Position numbers and translations under genes: made by a program
NCBI GenBank assembly: GCA_002352105.1
Contig: DEHV01000045.1
Location: 31,368 to 95,367 of the forward strand
From: Chitinophagaceae bacterium UBA2791
GTDB lineage: Bacteria; Bacteroidota; Bacteroidia; Chitinophagales; Chitinophagaceae
Direction of reading: 5' to 3'
DNA length: 64,000 bases
The notes under the pieces: generated by a model
Seen by the model: the letters and a program-made list of their open reading frames with translations, nothing else
Databases searched by the model: none
Told to the model about the DNA's origin: nothing
In this document: positions 26,818 to 35,245 of the stretch, piece after piece
Numbering within the stretch: position 1 is the first letter of the stretch
How the letters are laid out: the number at the start of each line of letters is the position of its first letter

Positions 26818-27378
26818 TTACCTGATCTCAACAGGAAACACCGCGTCGGCATCGGTAGACGACTTGCCGCTGGTGGCCGGATCGCTGGCATCCTTGCCTC
26901 CGTTAGGATAATGCCGCAAAAGGATCTGTATAGCGCCATTGCCTGCGCCGCCGGCGGACCATTCGCTTTGAATACCCAGCGGGGCTCCCGCATCGTCCAG
27001 GTCAAACCCATCTACCACAAGCTCCAATCCGGCCGAAGGAGTAAAATAAAAACGGTGGACCTCATTCTCTTCTGCTATCTCTTCGGTAACGTCCGAAGCC
27101 GGCGATTTTGTTTTATCCAATAGCGCCAGTTCCACATCGTATGTTTTATGGGCGTCCAATACGATCGTTTCAATGACAGGATTATTACCGCCAATGCCGT
27201 CAATATCTTCCCATTTGAACACCTGCGTATTGCTGGTTCCCTGTTCGGTTACCCGCGCTTCCACGGTGGTGATGACTTCGTTGTCGTTGTCTTCCGGGCC
27301 ATTGCTTTCCTTCTTGCATGAAACGATCGCAAAAGCCATTACCAGGGCGCCGCTAAAAAAAAGACTCGTTTTTCTCAT
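26818..27378 (-). CDS. Lipoprotein partner of the TonB receptor, unknown function
   Basis: 186 residues with a lipoprotein signal (AFAIVSCKKESN, lipobox IVSC). The mature part is acidic and beta-rich, with ETIVLDAHKTYDVELALLD, EENEVHRFYF and a closing LLRHYPNGGKDASDP segment. I recognise this as the lipoprotein commonly coded beside certain Bacteroidota TonB receptors. It is the last gene of a three-gene minus-strand operon. A role in ligand capture at the cell surface or periplasm is inference. Confidence 0.75.
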   Translation of the reverse strand: MRKTSLFFSGALVMAFAIVSCKKESNGPEDNDNEVITTVEARVTEQGTSNTQVFKWEDIDGIGGNNPVIETIVLDAHKTYDVELALLDKTKSPASDVTEEIAEENEVHRFYFTPSAGLELVVDGFDLDDAGAPLGIQSEWSAGGAGNGAIQILLRHYPNGGKDASDPATSGKSSTDADAVFPVEIR

Positions 27379-27441
27379 ACCTTAATGATTAAAGATTGTT
27401 TAATTATTTATTGATACCTTGTTTGCAAGCCCGGCCAGGGA

Positions 27442-29763
27442 TTAATAAAGTTTATCAAAGGATATTTTCAATCGGATCGTAATATTTCTGCCCATCTCAT
27501 CCGTATAGTAACGGAAACTGTTCATGTATTCCCGGTAAACCTTATTAAAAACATTCTTTACTCCTATACCGATGATTGCCGGCCTGCGGTTAACCTGGAA
27601 ACCGAAGCCCGCATTCAGGCTAAACAAGGTATACGGATCCGGGGGCGGTTTGTAATCCTGTCTTCCATTCTTATCGCCGGGAACCCGCGGCTTAAACACG
27701 GAAGAAATGCCCGCGCCTATAGAAGCTTCGCTGATCTTCCCCTCCAGGGGCAGGGTATAAGAGACCTCATTGTTCCACCTATCCGAAGGCATCAGGATGA
27801 TCCAGTCGTTCGTATTCCTGTTGCGCGCCCGAAGCAACGATAATTTTGAACTGAGCGATACCGGCTTAACGGGATTATACAAAAGGGAGAGATCTAAGCC
27901 CTTCAACAGAGCGTCGGTCTGCCGGTAAGCTACCAGCGGAAACGATCCTACGATGGTGTACACGGGCTCGTCGGGCATTGGCTGCTGGTAAATAAAATTC
28001 TTTATCCGGTTGTAATAGCCATATGCTTCGACGGAGAAATTCCTTGTTTTATTGGAGTAATGAAAGCCCATGCCCGCGTTGACCGAACGTTCGGGACGAA
28101 GATTGATATCTCCCCGCTCATATACGCCCGCTCCTTCATGAATGCCGTCGATCAATAGCTCATTCACATGCGGCGCCCTGTTTGCCATGGTCAGGCTGCC
28201 ATTGATCCTGATATCAGGACTGAAACGATATTGAACGTTCAGGGAGGACCCCCAGGTGGAGAAATTAAAATCGTGATCGGCGACAGCGCCGCCGTACCTT
28301 AACCTTTTGGTGGCAATCGACTTGTGATCGAACCGCAGCCCCGCCTCAATATCCAGTTTATGACGGCTCCATTTTTCTATCCAGTATCCCCCATAGGTAG
28401 ACGAAAAATAGTTGGGGATAAGATAACGACCGGAATAAGAATTGTCCTGCTGCATGAATGACAATCCTACTGTTCCCTGTAAGTTGTTCCGCTTAGGCCG
28501 CTCCCAGGAAAGCTCTTCCGATAGCGTAATAATGGCCAGGCTCACCTGCGGACGGGCGCTCTCGCTGTTGCGGAGAATATCGTATTCCCTCCGGCGATTG
28601 TATTGCCCTCCGATGGTCGCTTTGAACTTGTGCTGGTTTTTGATAAATCCCGACGACAGTTTAAACAGGCGATGCAATGCCTCCTGGCGGGGCCGGCCAA
28701 TGGCGTAGGTCCGCTCTCCCAGGAAAACATCCGCGGGCCGGTCCGCCTCTATCGCCTTTAGCAGGTCGGTCAGGCTGCCGACATGGGAGCCGGTAAACAA
28801 ACCTATATCGGCGCCAAATTCGCTATAAAAAGCTTCAACATTGTAATGCTCCTTTCGCCAGTCGGCCGTTAATGAAAAATTTCTTTCCTTCATACCGGTA
28901 TTATTCAACCGATAATTGGGCGTGCGCACATTCCCGGCATTTTTAAAAGTACCCTGCAAACGGTAGCTGAATGAAGGCAGCTTTTTCAATTGTTGCTCGA
29001 AGATACCCGAGACCGCGTACTGGCCATTATTCGTTGCAAAAGCCGTATTGAGCTCCGCGCGATATCCCGGCAGCCGTTGTATGGGCCGGGGCTCCACCAA
29101 TACCACGCCTCCTATGGCATCCGATCCGTATTTCAACTCATCGACGCCCTTGATGACCGTTAACTTGTCGGCCAGATAAGTATCAATTTCCGGAGCGTGC
29201 TCATTTCCCCATTGCTGCCCCTCCTGTCTTATTCCATTGTTAATGGTGAGCACCCTGCTGCTGTGCAAACCATGTATCACCGGTTTGGAGATCGTAGATC
29301 CCGCCTGAAGCATGCTTACCCCATTCAGTTTGCTTAAGGATTCCGCCAGCGATTGACCGCGCGTTTCCTCCATCGCCTTTCCCGACAACTCCTGCCTGAA
29401 ACCCGTATTGGGAGACGGTTTTCGTCCTTCCACCACCACTTCCTGCAGGTTGTTGCGCAAATGGGGCAACAGGATATCCAAATGCATATTCCTGGAAAAA
29501 TTGATCTCGCGGCGAATGGTTTCACAGCCGGCATGACTGACCTCCAGCGTATACTGTCCCGGGCAAAGCCCGGAATACCGGAAATCGCCATTCTCATCCG
29601 TAACCACATACTCGTCCAGTTCCAACAGTTTAACGGTGGCGCCGAATAACTCTTCCTTGCTGTCTTTATCCTGGATATGGCCGGTCAACGCCCATTGGCA
29701 ATCCTGCGATAACGCAGCGAACGCGAACAACTGGATCAGCGATATACTTAAAATCCGCTTCAA
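27442..29763 (-). CDS. TonB-dependent outer-membrane receptor, probable metal uptake
   Basis: 773 residues. A signal peptide (MKRILSISLIQLFAFAALSQ) precedes a carboxypeptidase-like repeat (about 28-105), then the plug domain (about 125-235; SLSKLNGVSMLQAGSTISKPVIHGLHSSRVL) and a 22-strand barrel ending MGRNITIRLKISFD. The short plug and the neighbouring small His-rich protein and lipoprotein resemble metal (zinc/copper-type) receptor operons of Bacteroidota. Substrate is inference. It sits 79 bp after the small protein gene on the same strand. Confidence 0.88.
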   Translation of the reverse strand: MKRILSISLIQLFAFAALSQDCQWALTGHIQDKDSKEELFGATVKLLELDEYVVTDENGDFRYSGLCPGQYTLEVSHAGCETIRREINFSRNMHLDILLPHLRNNLQEVVVEGRKPSPNTGFRQELSGKAMEETRGQSLAESLSKLNGVSMLQAGSTISKPVIHGLHSSRVLTINNGIRQEGQQWGNEHAPEIDTYLADKLTVIKGVDELKYGSDAIGGVVLVEPRPIQRLPGYRAELNTAFATNNGQYAVSGIFEQQLKKLPSFSYRLQGTFKNAGNVRTPNYRLNNTGMKERNFSLTADWRKEHYNVEAFYSEFGADIGLFTGSHVGSLTDLLKAIEADRPADVFLGERTYAIGRPRQEALHRLFKLSSGFIKNQHKFKATIGGQYNRRREYDILRNSESARPQVSLAIITLSEELSWERPKRNNLQGTVGLSFMQQDNSYSGRYLIPNYFSSTYGGYWIEKWSRHKLDIEAGLRFDHKSIATKRLRYGGAVADHDFNFSTWGSSLNVQYRFSPDIRINGSLTMANRAPHVNELLIDGIHEGAGVYERGDINLRPERSVNAGMGFHYSNKTRNFSVEAYGYYNRIKNFIYQQPMPDEPVYTIVGSFPLVAYRQTDALLKGLDLSLLYNPVKPVSLSSKLSLLRARNRNTNDWIILMPSDRWNNEVSYTLPLEGKISEASIGAGISSVFKPRVPGDKNGRQDYKPPPDPYTLFSLNAGFGFQVNRRPAIIGIGVKNVFNKVYREYMNSFRYYTDEMGRNITIRLKISFDKLY

Positions 29764-29842
29764 ATAAAACCATTAAATAAATAATTGAAACAATCGGTCC
29801 GGACCACTGGCAGATCCGGTCTTGCAGACGGGCGAAGGGAGA

Positions 29843-30181
29843 TCAGCTAAAAGAAGGGGGACCGCGGAGACCGAAGATCGGGCAGTCATACCAATAGCGG
29901 GAAGCAGAAAAACGATCTTCTACAATAGCATATGCAAACGGTGTGGTTAACTGGAAGGTATAACCGTCGTTCACAAATGGAGATTCGGCAACCAGGTTAT
30001 CCAGCGCGCATTGAAAAACAGACTTGTTGATCTGGTCTGCCTGCGCATCGTTCAGCTTGATAAAGATATCCGTATGATGGGCGGCAAGATCATGTAAAAT
30101 GATCTTGGGCGTGACGGCAATCGCAAACGCCAATATCAAAAAACCGCAGGAAAAATACCTTATGATCGCCCTTTTGTTCAT
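29843..30181 (-). CDS. Small membrane-anchored protein with His motif, first gene of the TonB receptor operon
   Basis: 112 residues from the ATG at 30181. One hydrophobic helix (MNKRAIIRYFSCGFLILAFAIAV) is followed by ILHDLAAHHTDIF, a His-rich motif, and a soluble part with two cysteines (FQCALDNL; YDCPIF). It ends with a short loop. I do not know the family by name; position and histidines suggest a metal-handling accessory to the receptor. The in-frame codon at 30346 is not used because it would overlap the divergent methyltransferase gene and lie before the promoter. Confidence 0.6.
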   Translation of the reverse strand: MNKRAIIRYFSCGFLILAFAIAVTPKIILHDLAAHHTDIFIKLNDAQADQINKSVFQCALDNLVAESPFVNDGYTFQLTTPFAYAIVEDRFSASRYWYDCPIFGLRGPPSFS

Positions 30182-30232
30182 ATACCGTTTTAATGGCGGG
30201 TCCGTCGAAAAGACAGTTGCGCCACATTGTTG

Positions 30233-30265
30233 CAAATTTACGAAAACAGGAGGAATATAGGCAAA
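30233..30265 (-). promoter_or_regulatory. Promoter of the TonB receptor operon with overlapping dyad
   Basis: On the minus strand TTTG (30265-30262) is separated by 21 nt from a perfect TAAATTTG (30240-30233). This is the best promoter match in the window. Directly overlapping the expected start site is an imperfect 19-bp dyad (TTGC...GCAA, 30217-30235) that could be a repressor site. Confidence 0.6.
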
Positions 30266-30286
30266 CCAAGGCGTTTCAATTAACTT

Positions 30287-30294
30287 TATCTTTG
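30287..30294 (+). promoter_or_regulatory. TAnnTTTG element immediately before the RNA methyltransferase
   Basis: A perfect TATCTTTG ends 5 nt before the ATG at 30300. The predicted transcript would begin at or next to the start codon. Confidence 0.45.
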
Positions 30295-30299
30295 GGACC

Positions 30300-31478
30300 A
30301 TGAATTTATTCTCCCGGCCGGGCGCCATCACCGTGACCAGCAACAAATGGCTGACCCCCTACCTGGAACAGGAAATGGCAGCGCTTGGATACCCGATCGA
30401 CGAGCGTTTTGTCACAGGCGTCAGGATAACCGGAACCCTGACGGAATGCATCAGGCTCAACCTGAACCTTCGCTGCGCCAGCCAGGTGTTGTACAGCCTC
30501 AAATCGTTTAAGGCGGCCAATACGGACGATATTTACCGGGAGCTGACCGGTTTTGCCTGGGAAGATATTTTACCCGACGATCTCTATTTTTCCGTTACCA
30601 GCAATACCAGCAACCCGACCATCAATAACAGCATGTTTGCCAATCTGCGGGTAAAGGATGCGATAGTAGACCGGCTAAGGGAAAAAAGAGGATCAAGACC
30701 GGCCACAGGCGCCGAACTTACCGGCGCGGTGATCCATTTGTTCTGGAAAGATGACCAGGCCGAAATATTCGTGGACAGCTCCGGCGATTCGCTGGCCAGG
30801 CATGGTTATCGAAAAATACCCGGACGGGCGCCAATGCTCGAATCGCTGGCTACGGCAGTCATCATGGCTTCCAAATGGGACCGGGCTTCCCCCTTCGTTA
30901 ACCCCATGTGCGGATCGGGCACCCTGGCCATTGAAGCGGCATTGATGGCAACGAATACCATGCCCGGCTTGTTCAGGAACAATTATGCTTTTATGCACCT
31001 GAAAGGATACGACGAGTCTGTTTTCCTGAACCAGAGAGGGATCCTTGAGAACCAGATCGCCGATGCAAAAGGGCTGCGCATTATTGCTACCGATTATAGC
31101 GCGCAGGCCATCGTCAATGCGCGAAAAAATGCAGCGGCTGCAGGCGTGGACGACCTTATTGAATTTTCGGTTTGCGATTTTGCCGATACGCAAGTACCGC
31201 CGGGAAAAGCAGGCGTCGTGTTTTTCAATCCGGAGTACGGCGAGCGATTGGGGGCCGTTTCCGAACTGGAAGCCGTCTATCGCCGCATAGGCGATTTTAT
31301 GAAACAGCAATGCAAGGGATATACGGGTTACGTGTTTACCGGCAATGTTGAACTGGCGAAAAAGATCGGACTTAAAGCGGCGAAAAAGACAACATTCTTT
31401 AACGGCCCGATCGACTGCCGGTTGCTGGAATATGAACTGTATGCGGGCAGCAGGCGGGAACCCGCCCAGTCGGCGTAA
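30300..31478 (+). CDS. THUMP-domain class I SAM-dependent RNA methyltransferase (RlmL N-terminal-like)
   Basis: 392 residues. The THUMP region spans about 45-155; the methyltransferase domain has the motif NPMCGSGTLAIEAALMATN (about 200-218), IIATDYSAQAIVNARKNA, and a motif IV read as FNPEYGERLG. The NPEY variant in place of NPPY is seen in the Bacteroidota members. RlmL-type enzymes make m2G2445 in 23S rRNA. It is divergent from the metal receptor operon and shares the intergenic region. Confidence 0.9.
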   Translation: MNLFSRPGAITVTSNKWLTPYLEQEMAALGYPIDERFVTGVRITGTLTECIRLNLNLRCASQVLYSLKSFKAANTDDIYRELTGFAWEDILPDDLYFSVTSNTSNPTINNSMFANLRVKDAIVDRLREKRGSRPATGAELTGAVIHLFWKDDQAEIFVDSSGDSLARHGYRKIPGRAPMLESLATAVIMASKWDRASPFVNPMCGSGTLAIEAALMATNTMPGLFRNNYAFMHLKGYDESVFLNQRGILENQIADAKGLRIIATDYSAQAIVNARKNAAAAGVDDLIEFSVCDFADTQVPPGKAGVVFFNPEYGERLGAVSELEAVYRRIGDFMKQQCKGYTGYVFTGNVELAKKIGLKAAKKTTFFNGPIDCRLLEYELYAGSRREPAQSA

Positions 31479-31572
31479 ATTTGCTTGTCTCCGGCAACCC
31501 TATGCAAAATCAAGAAAATTTCCTTTACCGTACCGAACTTTTCGGTTGAATTTTCTGGCGGCTCCAGGTTTC

Positions 31573-31600
31573 CCGGATCAACCGGATTTAACCGGATCAT
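31573..31600. repeat. Three short direct repeats of CCGGAT
   Basis: CCGGAT occurs three times with near 9-10 bp spacing (CCCGGATCA, ACCGGATTTA, ACCGGATCAT), just upstream of the epimerase ATG at 31617. It might be a regulator site or a chance repeat. Confidence 0.4.
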
Positions 31601-31616
31601 TATTAAAACATTGCTT

Positions 31617-33035
31617 ATGACAATATTTTATCAATGGAGCGCGAACGCCAAAATATCTTTTCTGATCGGCTTTTTTCTCTTGTTTTTGACCATAAGCATT
31701 GCCCGCGCCCAGCATCAGGAGATCGCGCACGCCCCGGATAATGCCGCTGCTTCCCGCGCCGGCATTGCCGCCGAAATGGAATACTCGCTGATGCATGAAC
31801 TGTTAAACCCCTGGTATCCCAAGGCAGTGGATAAGCGTCATGGCGGCTTTCTGAGCGATTTTTCCTCCGATTTTAAGCCTGTCGGGCCGCATGATAAGAT
31901 GATCGTAACGCAGGCGCGGCATACCTGGGTAAATGCCAAAGCGGCGCAGCGGTATCCTGCCGTAAAGGAATACCTGGAAAATGCCCGGCATGGATTCCTC
32001 TTCTTAAAAAATACCATGTGGGATAAAACCTATGGCGGATTCCATACGCTGGTCGACCGGAAAGGAAAGCCGAAAAAGGGAAGCTTTGCCGATAAGGAAG
32101 CTTACGGAAATGCGTTTGCCATCTATGCGCTGGCTGCCTATTACAAGGCTTCCGGCGACCCCGAAGCGTTGGACCTGGCCAGAAAGACCTTTCTCTGGCT
32201 GGAAAAATTCAGTCATGATCCGGTTCATAAAGGGTATTTCCAGCGTCTGCACAGAAATGGCGCGCCGGTTGCGCGAACGCCTTCCACCCCGCCGCTTAGC
32301 CGGGATGGGTACAAGGATCAGAATAGCTCGATCCACCTGCTGGAAGCCTTTACCGAACTGTATGAAGTATGGCCCGATCCCCTGCTGAAGGAACGTTTAT
32401 ATGAAATACTAACGGTCATCCGCGATACCATTGTAACGCCGAAAGGCAATCTCACCTTATTTCTGCAGCCAGATTGGACGCCCGTATCGTTTGTTGATTC
32501 CAGTAAGCAAGTTATTCTTCAGCATGCCGCGATCGACCATATTTCCTTCGGGCACGACGTGGAAACCGCCTACCTCCTGTTCGAGGCTTCGCATATACTA
32601 GGTCTTCGGGAAGATACGGCTACCTTAAACATTGGAAAGAAAATGGTTGACCATGCTTTGCAAAACGGGTGGGATGCGGCAGTTGGCGGATTTTATGACC
32701 AGGGATATTATTTTAAGGGAGATGATAAGCTATCCATCATCAAGGATACCAAAAACTGGTGGGCGCAGGCAGAGGGACTAAACAGCTTACTGTTAATGGC
32801 AAATCTTTATCCCGACGATCCCACGCGCTATTTCGACAAGTTTACCCAGCTATGGCAATACGTAAAAACCTATCTTATCGATCATGAACATGGCGAATGG
32901 TATGACAGCGGGCTGGACAAAGATCCGGAAGCAAAAGCCCGGAAGAAGGGGCATATCTGGAAAGCGGCCTATCATAGCTATCGTTCGCTGACCAATTGCA
33001 TCAGGGAATTGCAGACGCCGACCCCGCCGCGTTAG
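31617..33035 (+). CDS. Exported AGE-family epimerase/isomerase (cellobiose 2-epimerase-like)
   Basis: 472 residues from the ATG at 31617. The N-terminus has a hydrophobic export signal (about 11-33, FLIGFFLLFLTISIARA). The (alpha/alpha)6 barrel follows, with RHTWVNAKA, DRKGKPKKGSFADKEAYGNAFAIYAL (residues ~142-167), FGHDVETAYLLFEA and KNWWAQAEGL. The closing KAAYHSYRSL carries a catalytic His. AGE enzymes epimerise sugars at C2; most are cytosolic, so the signal peptide is notable. It follows the methyltransferase gene by 138 bp. Confidence 0.87.
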   Translation: MTIFYQWSANAKISFLIGFFLLFLTISIARAQHQEIAHAPDNAAASRAGIAAEMEYSLMHELLNPWYPKAVDKRHGGFLSDFSSDFKPVGPHDKMIVTQARHTWVNAKAAQRYPAVKEYLENARHGFLFLKNTMWDKTYGGFHTLVDRKGKPKKGSFADKEAYGNAFAIYALAAYYKASGDPEALDLARKTFLWLEKFSHDPVHKGYFQRLHRNGAPVARTPSTPPLSRDGYKDQNSSIHLLEAFTELYEVWPDPLLKERLYEILTVIRDTIVTPKGNLTLFLQPDWTPVSFVDSSKQVILQHAAIDHISFGHDVETAYLLFEASHILGLREDTATLNIGKKMVDHALQNGWDAAVGGFYDQGYYFKGDDKLSIIKDTKNWWAQAEGLNSLLLMANLYPDDPTRYFDKFTQLWQYVKTYLIDHEHGEWYDSGLDKDPEAKARKKGHIWKAAYHSYRSLTNCIRELQTPTPPR

Positions 33036-33146
33036 GCATTTAGCGCCAGACAACGGCTCAATAACCGGCGAGTAGCCCGCAGAGGGTCCGCGCATCCTGC
33101 CTAATGTTTCCGTATCCCATAGAATGGGCGAGGAATTTGACGCCGT

Positions 33147-33968
33147 CTACATGCTATGATCAAAATATTTCTTGAAGAAAAGCAACTGGTAATCGATGCT
33201 GTTGTTCCAGTACTCGTTATTGTGCCCGCCGGGACGCTCGATATAATCATGATCGATGTTCATGGACAATAATTTTTGATGGAAGCTACGGTTGACCCCG
33301 AGAAAAAAATCGCCTACCCCGCAATCGATAATCAGTTTCAGATCCCCGTTCTTTAAATCATCCGCCACATTGATCACCGTATTCCGCCGCCAGTTGTCCA
33401 GGCAGCAAACCGTATCGCCCAGGACATTTTTGATATCCCAGTTATCGGGAAAGGGAAGGATATCCAGTCCCCCGCTGGTAGAACCGGCGGCGCCATACAG
33501 ATTTTTGTGCCGTATGCCAAGATACAAGGCGCCATGCCCGCCCATGCTCAGCCCGGTTATCGCGCGGCCGGTCCTGTCGTTGATGGTCTTGTAATTTGCA
33601 TCTATATGGTTTACCAGTTCATTGCTGATAAATGTTTCATACTTCACCGCCGGATCTTTTTCGCTGTCGAAGTACCAGCTATTGTACCCTCCATCAGGAC
33701 AAACGATCAGGGCCTGCAGCTCATCCGCCTTAGACAGCAATTTTGAGTTCGTTTTTTTAGGCCATGCGGCATAATTATCGCTATACCCATGTAACAGGTA
33801 GATCACCGGGTATTTTTTCTTCGATCTTTTATATTTCTCCGGCGTGATCACCACGCATTTGATCTCTTTTTGCATTGCCTGGCTAAACACCTGTATGGTA
33901 TCCGCCTTGCCGGCAAAGCAAGGCGTCGATGCCAGTATAACGGCAACGAATAAAGCAAAAGCTCTCAT
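33147..33968 (-). CDS. Exported esterase (S-formylglutathione hydrolase / esterase D-like alpha/beta hydrolase)
   Basis: 273 residues. A signal peptide (MRAFALFVAVILASTPCFA) is followed by the alpha/beta core: VIYLLHGYSDNYAAW, the nucleophile in GLSMGGHGALYL (about 139-150), an acid near DCGVGDFFL, and the His in PGGHNNEYW. The family includes acetyl-xylan and feruloyl esterases of polysaccharide loci. It is the last gene of the long minus-strand run and follows the Gfo/Idh gene by 17 bp, so it is likely co-transcribed. Confidence 0.88.
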   Translation of the reverse strand: MRAFALFVAVILASTPCFAGKADTIQVFSQAMQKEIKCVVITPEKYKRSKKKYPVIYLLHGYSDNYAAWPKKTNSKLLSKADELQALIVCPDGGYNSWYFDSEKDPAVKYETFISNELVNHIDANYKTINDRTGRAITGLSMGGHGALYLGIRHKNLYGAAGSTSGGLDILPFPDNWDIKNVLGDTVCCLDNWRRNTVINVADDLKNGDLKLIIDCGVGDFFLGVNRSFHQKLLSMNIDHDYIERPGGHNNEYWNNSIDYQLLFFKKYFDHSM

Positions 33969-33985
33969 GTGTTGAATTTTTATGC

Positions 33986-35104
33986 TTAAGCGTTTTCCAA
34001 AGTGAATGCGGGAAGCGGTATGATCTCCCCTCCCCTCATGGCCGATTCATGCGCGAGAATACCAACGCAGGTGATATTGGCCGACTGCCGGGCGTTGGGA
34101 TAAGGCTCTCTTTTTTCCACAAGCGCATCCAGGAACTCGTTGACCAGGTGGGGATGCGAACCGCCATGTCCCGATCCCTGGATAAAAGACAGGTGCTGAT
34201 TCTCCGATGAATCGTACACCCCCGCCATCGTAAACTGCCTTATTTCTTCGGGCAACAGGCGCGCGTAATCGGGGATCTTAACGCGGGCGGGCGTTTCGCC
34301 GGTATGGATCACGCTGTCCTCGTGTTCTATCAGGGTCCACTCAAAAGATCTTTTAGAGCCATATACGTCAAAACTTTCCCTGTATTGCCGCGCCGTATTA
34401 AAAAGAGAACGCGTTACTTCAGCGGAAAGATCGGAATTCCTGAGCTTGATATGACAGGTCTCAATGGCAAATGGCGAACCATATTTAGGAATCAGGCGCT
34501 CATCGATCGTACCCGAGCCAAAGCAGGAAACATATTCCGCCTCCGCCCTTGGCAGGGCAAGCACGGGACCTACGCAATGCGTGGCATAGTGCATGGGCGG
34601 AAGCCCCTCCCAATAGCCTGGCCAGCCGGCCATTTCCTGCTGATGAGAAGCGCGCAGGAACTGGATCTTGCCCAGCTCGCCCTTTTCATACATCTCTTTT
34701 ACAAAGAGGAATTCCCTGCTATAGATCACCGTTTCCATCATCATATAACTAAGCCCCGTCTCCTTCACCGCTTCGACTATCCTGCGGCAATCCTCCACGC
34801 TGGTGGCCATCGGCACAGTACAGGCCACATGTTTACCCGCCCTGAGCGCCGCCAGCGACTGCTCCGCATGAAGCTGGATAGGCGTATTGATGTGCACGGC
34901 GTCAACATCGGGGTCCTTCAACAAATCTTCGAAATCGGTATATCTTTTCTTTATGTTAAACGCATCGGCGATTGCGTTCAGCTTCTGCTCATCCCTCTGG
35001 CAAACCGCATACATGTTCGCATAAGGATGCTTCTGGTAAATAGGAATAAATTCTGCGCCGAATCCCAGTCCAACAATAGCGATGTTTATTTTTTTCTTGC
35101 TCAT
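33986..35104 (-). CDS. Gfo/Idh/MocA-family oxidoreductase
   Basis: 372 residues. The N-terminal NAD(P)-binding fold starts IAIVGLGFGAEFIPIYQK; the central block HINTPIQLHAEQSLAALRAGKHVACTVPMATS is the sugar-oxidoreductase signature with a Thr-Val-Pro variant of the usual EKP. The C-terminal domain supplies HYATHCVGPVLALPRAEAE with a catalytic His. No signal peptide. Substrates are sugars or inositol-like polyols; the exact one cannot be read from sequence. Confidence 0.87.
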   Translation of the reverse strand: MSKKKINIAIVGLGFGAEFIPIYQKHPYANMYAVCQRDEQKLNAIADAFNIKKRYTDFEDLLKDPDVDAVHINTPIQLHAEQSLAALRAGKHVACTVPMATSVEDCRRIVEAVKETGLSYMMMETVIYSREFLFVKEMYEKGELGKIQFLRASHQQEMAGWPGYWEGLPPMHYATHCVGPVLALPRAEAEYVSCFGSGTIDERLIPKYGSPFAIETCHIKLRNSDLSAEVTRSLFNTARQYRESFDVYGSKRSFEWTLIEHEDSVIHTGETPARVKIPDYARLLPEEIRQFTMAGVYDSSENQHLSFIQGSGHGGSHPHLVNEFLDALVEKREPYPNARQSANITCVGILAHESAMRGGEIIPLPAFTLENA

Positions 35105-35245
35105 AGTTTATCTGGCGCCAGCCATTTGAAGGTAATACAATACTCCGCCTATCGTTTCCCGATAGCGCGGCAAATCAGGGGAAATATAGATATTTTTTCC
35201 GGAGTTTTCTGATCAAAACGATTGCGCGGTCTATCTCAACGCATG

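Noticed and set aside
30182..30346. N-terminal extension of the small His-motif protein
   Set aside because: It would run through the promoter and overlap the divergent methyltransferase gene.
33032..33104. TTAGGCA/TGCCTAA inverted repeat between the epimerase and esterase genes
   Set aside because: Only 7 bp with a 60-bp loop; expected by chance.
34304..35212. Open frame opposite the Gfo/Idh gene
   Set aside because: It lies antisense to a clear oxidoreductase and has no recognisable domain.
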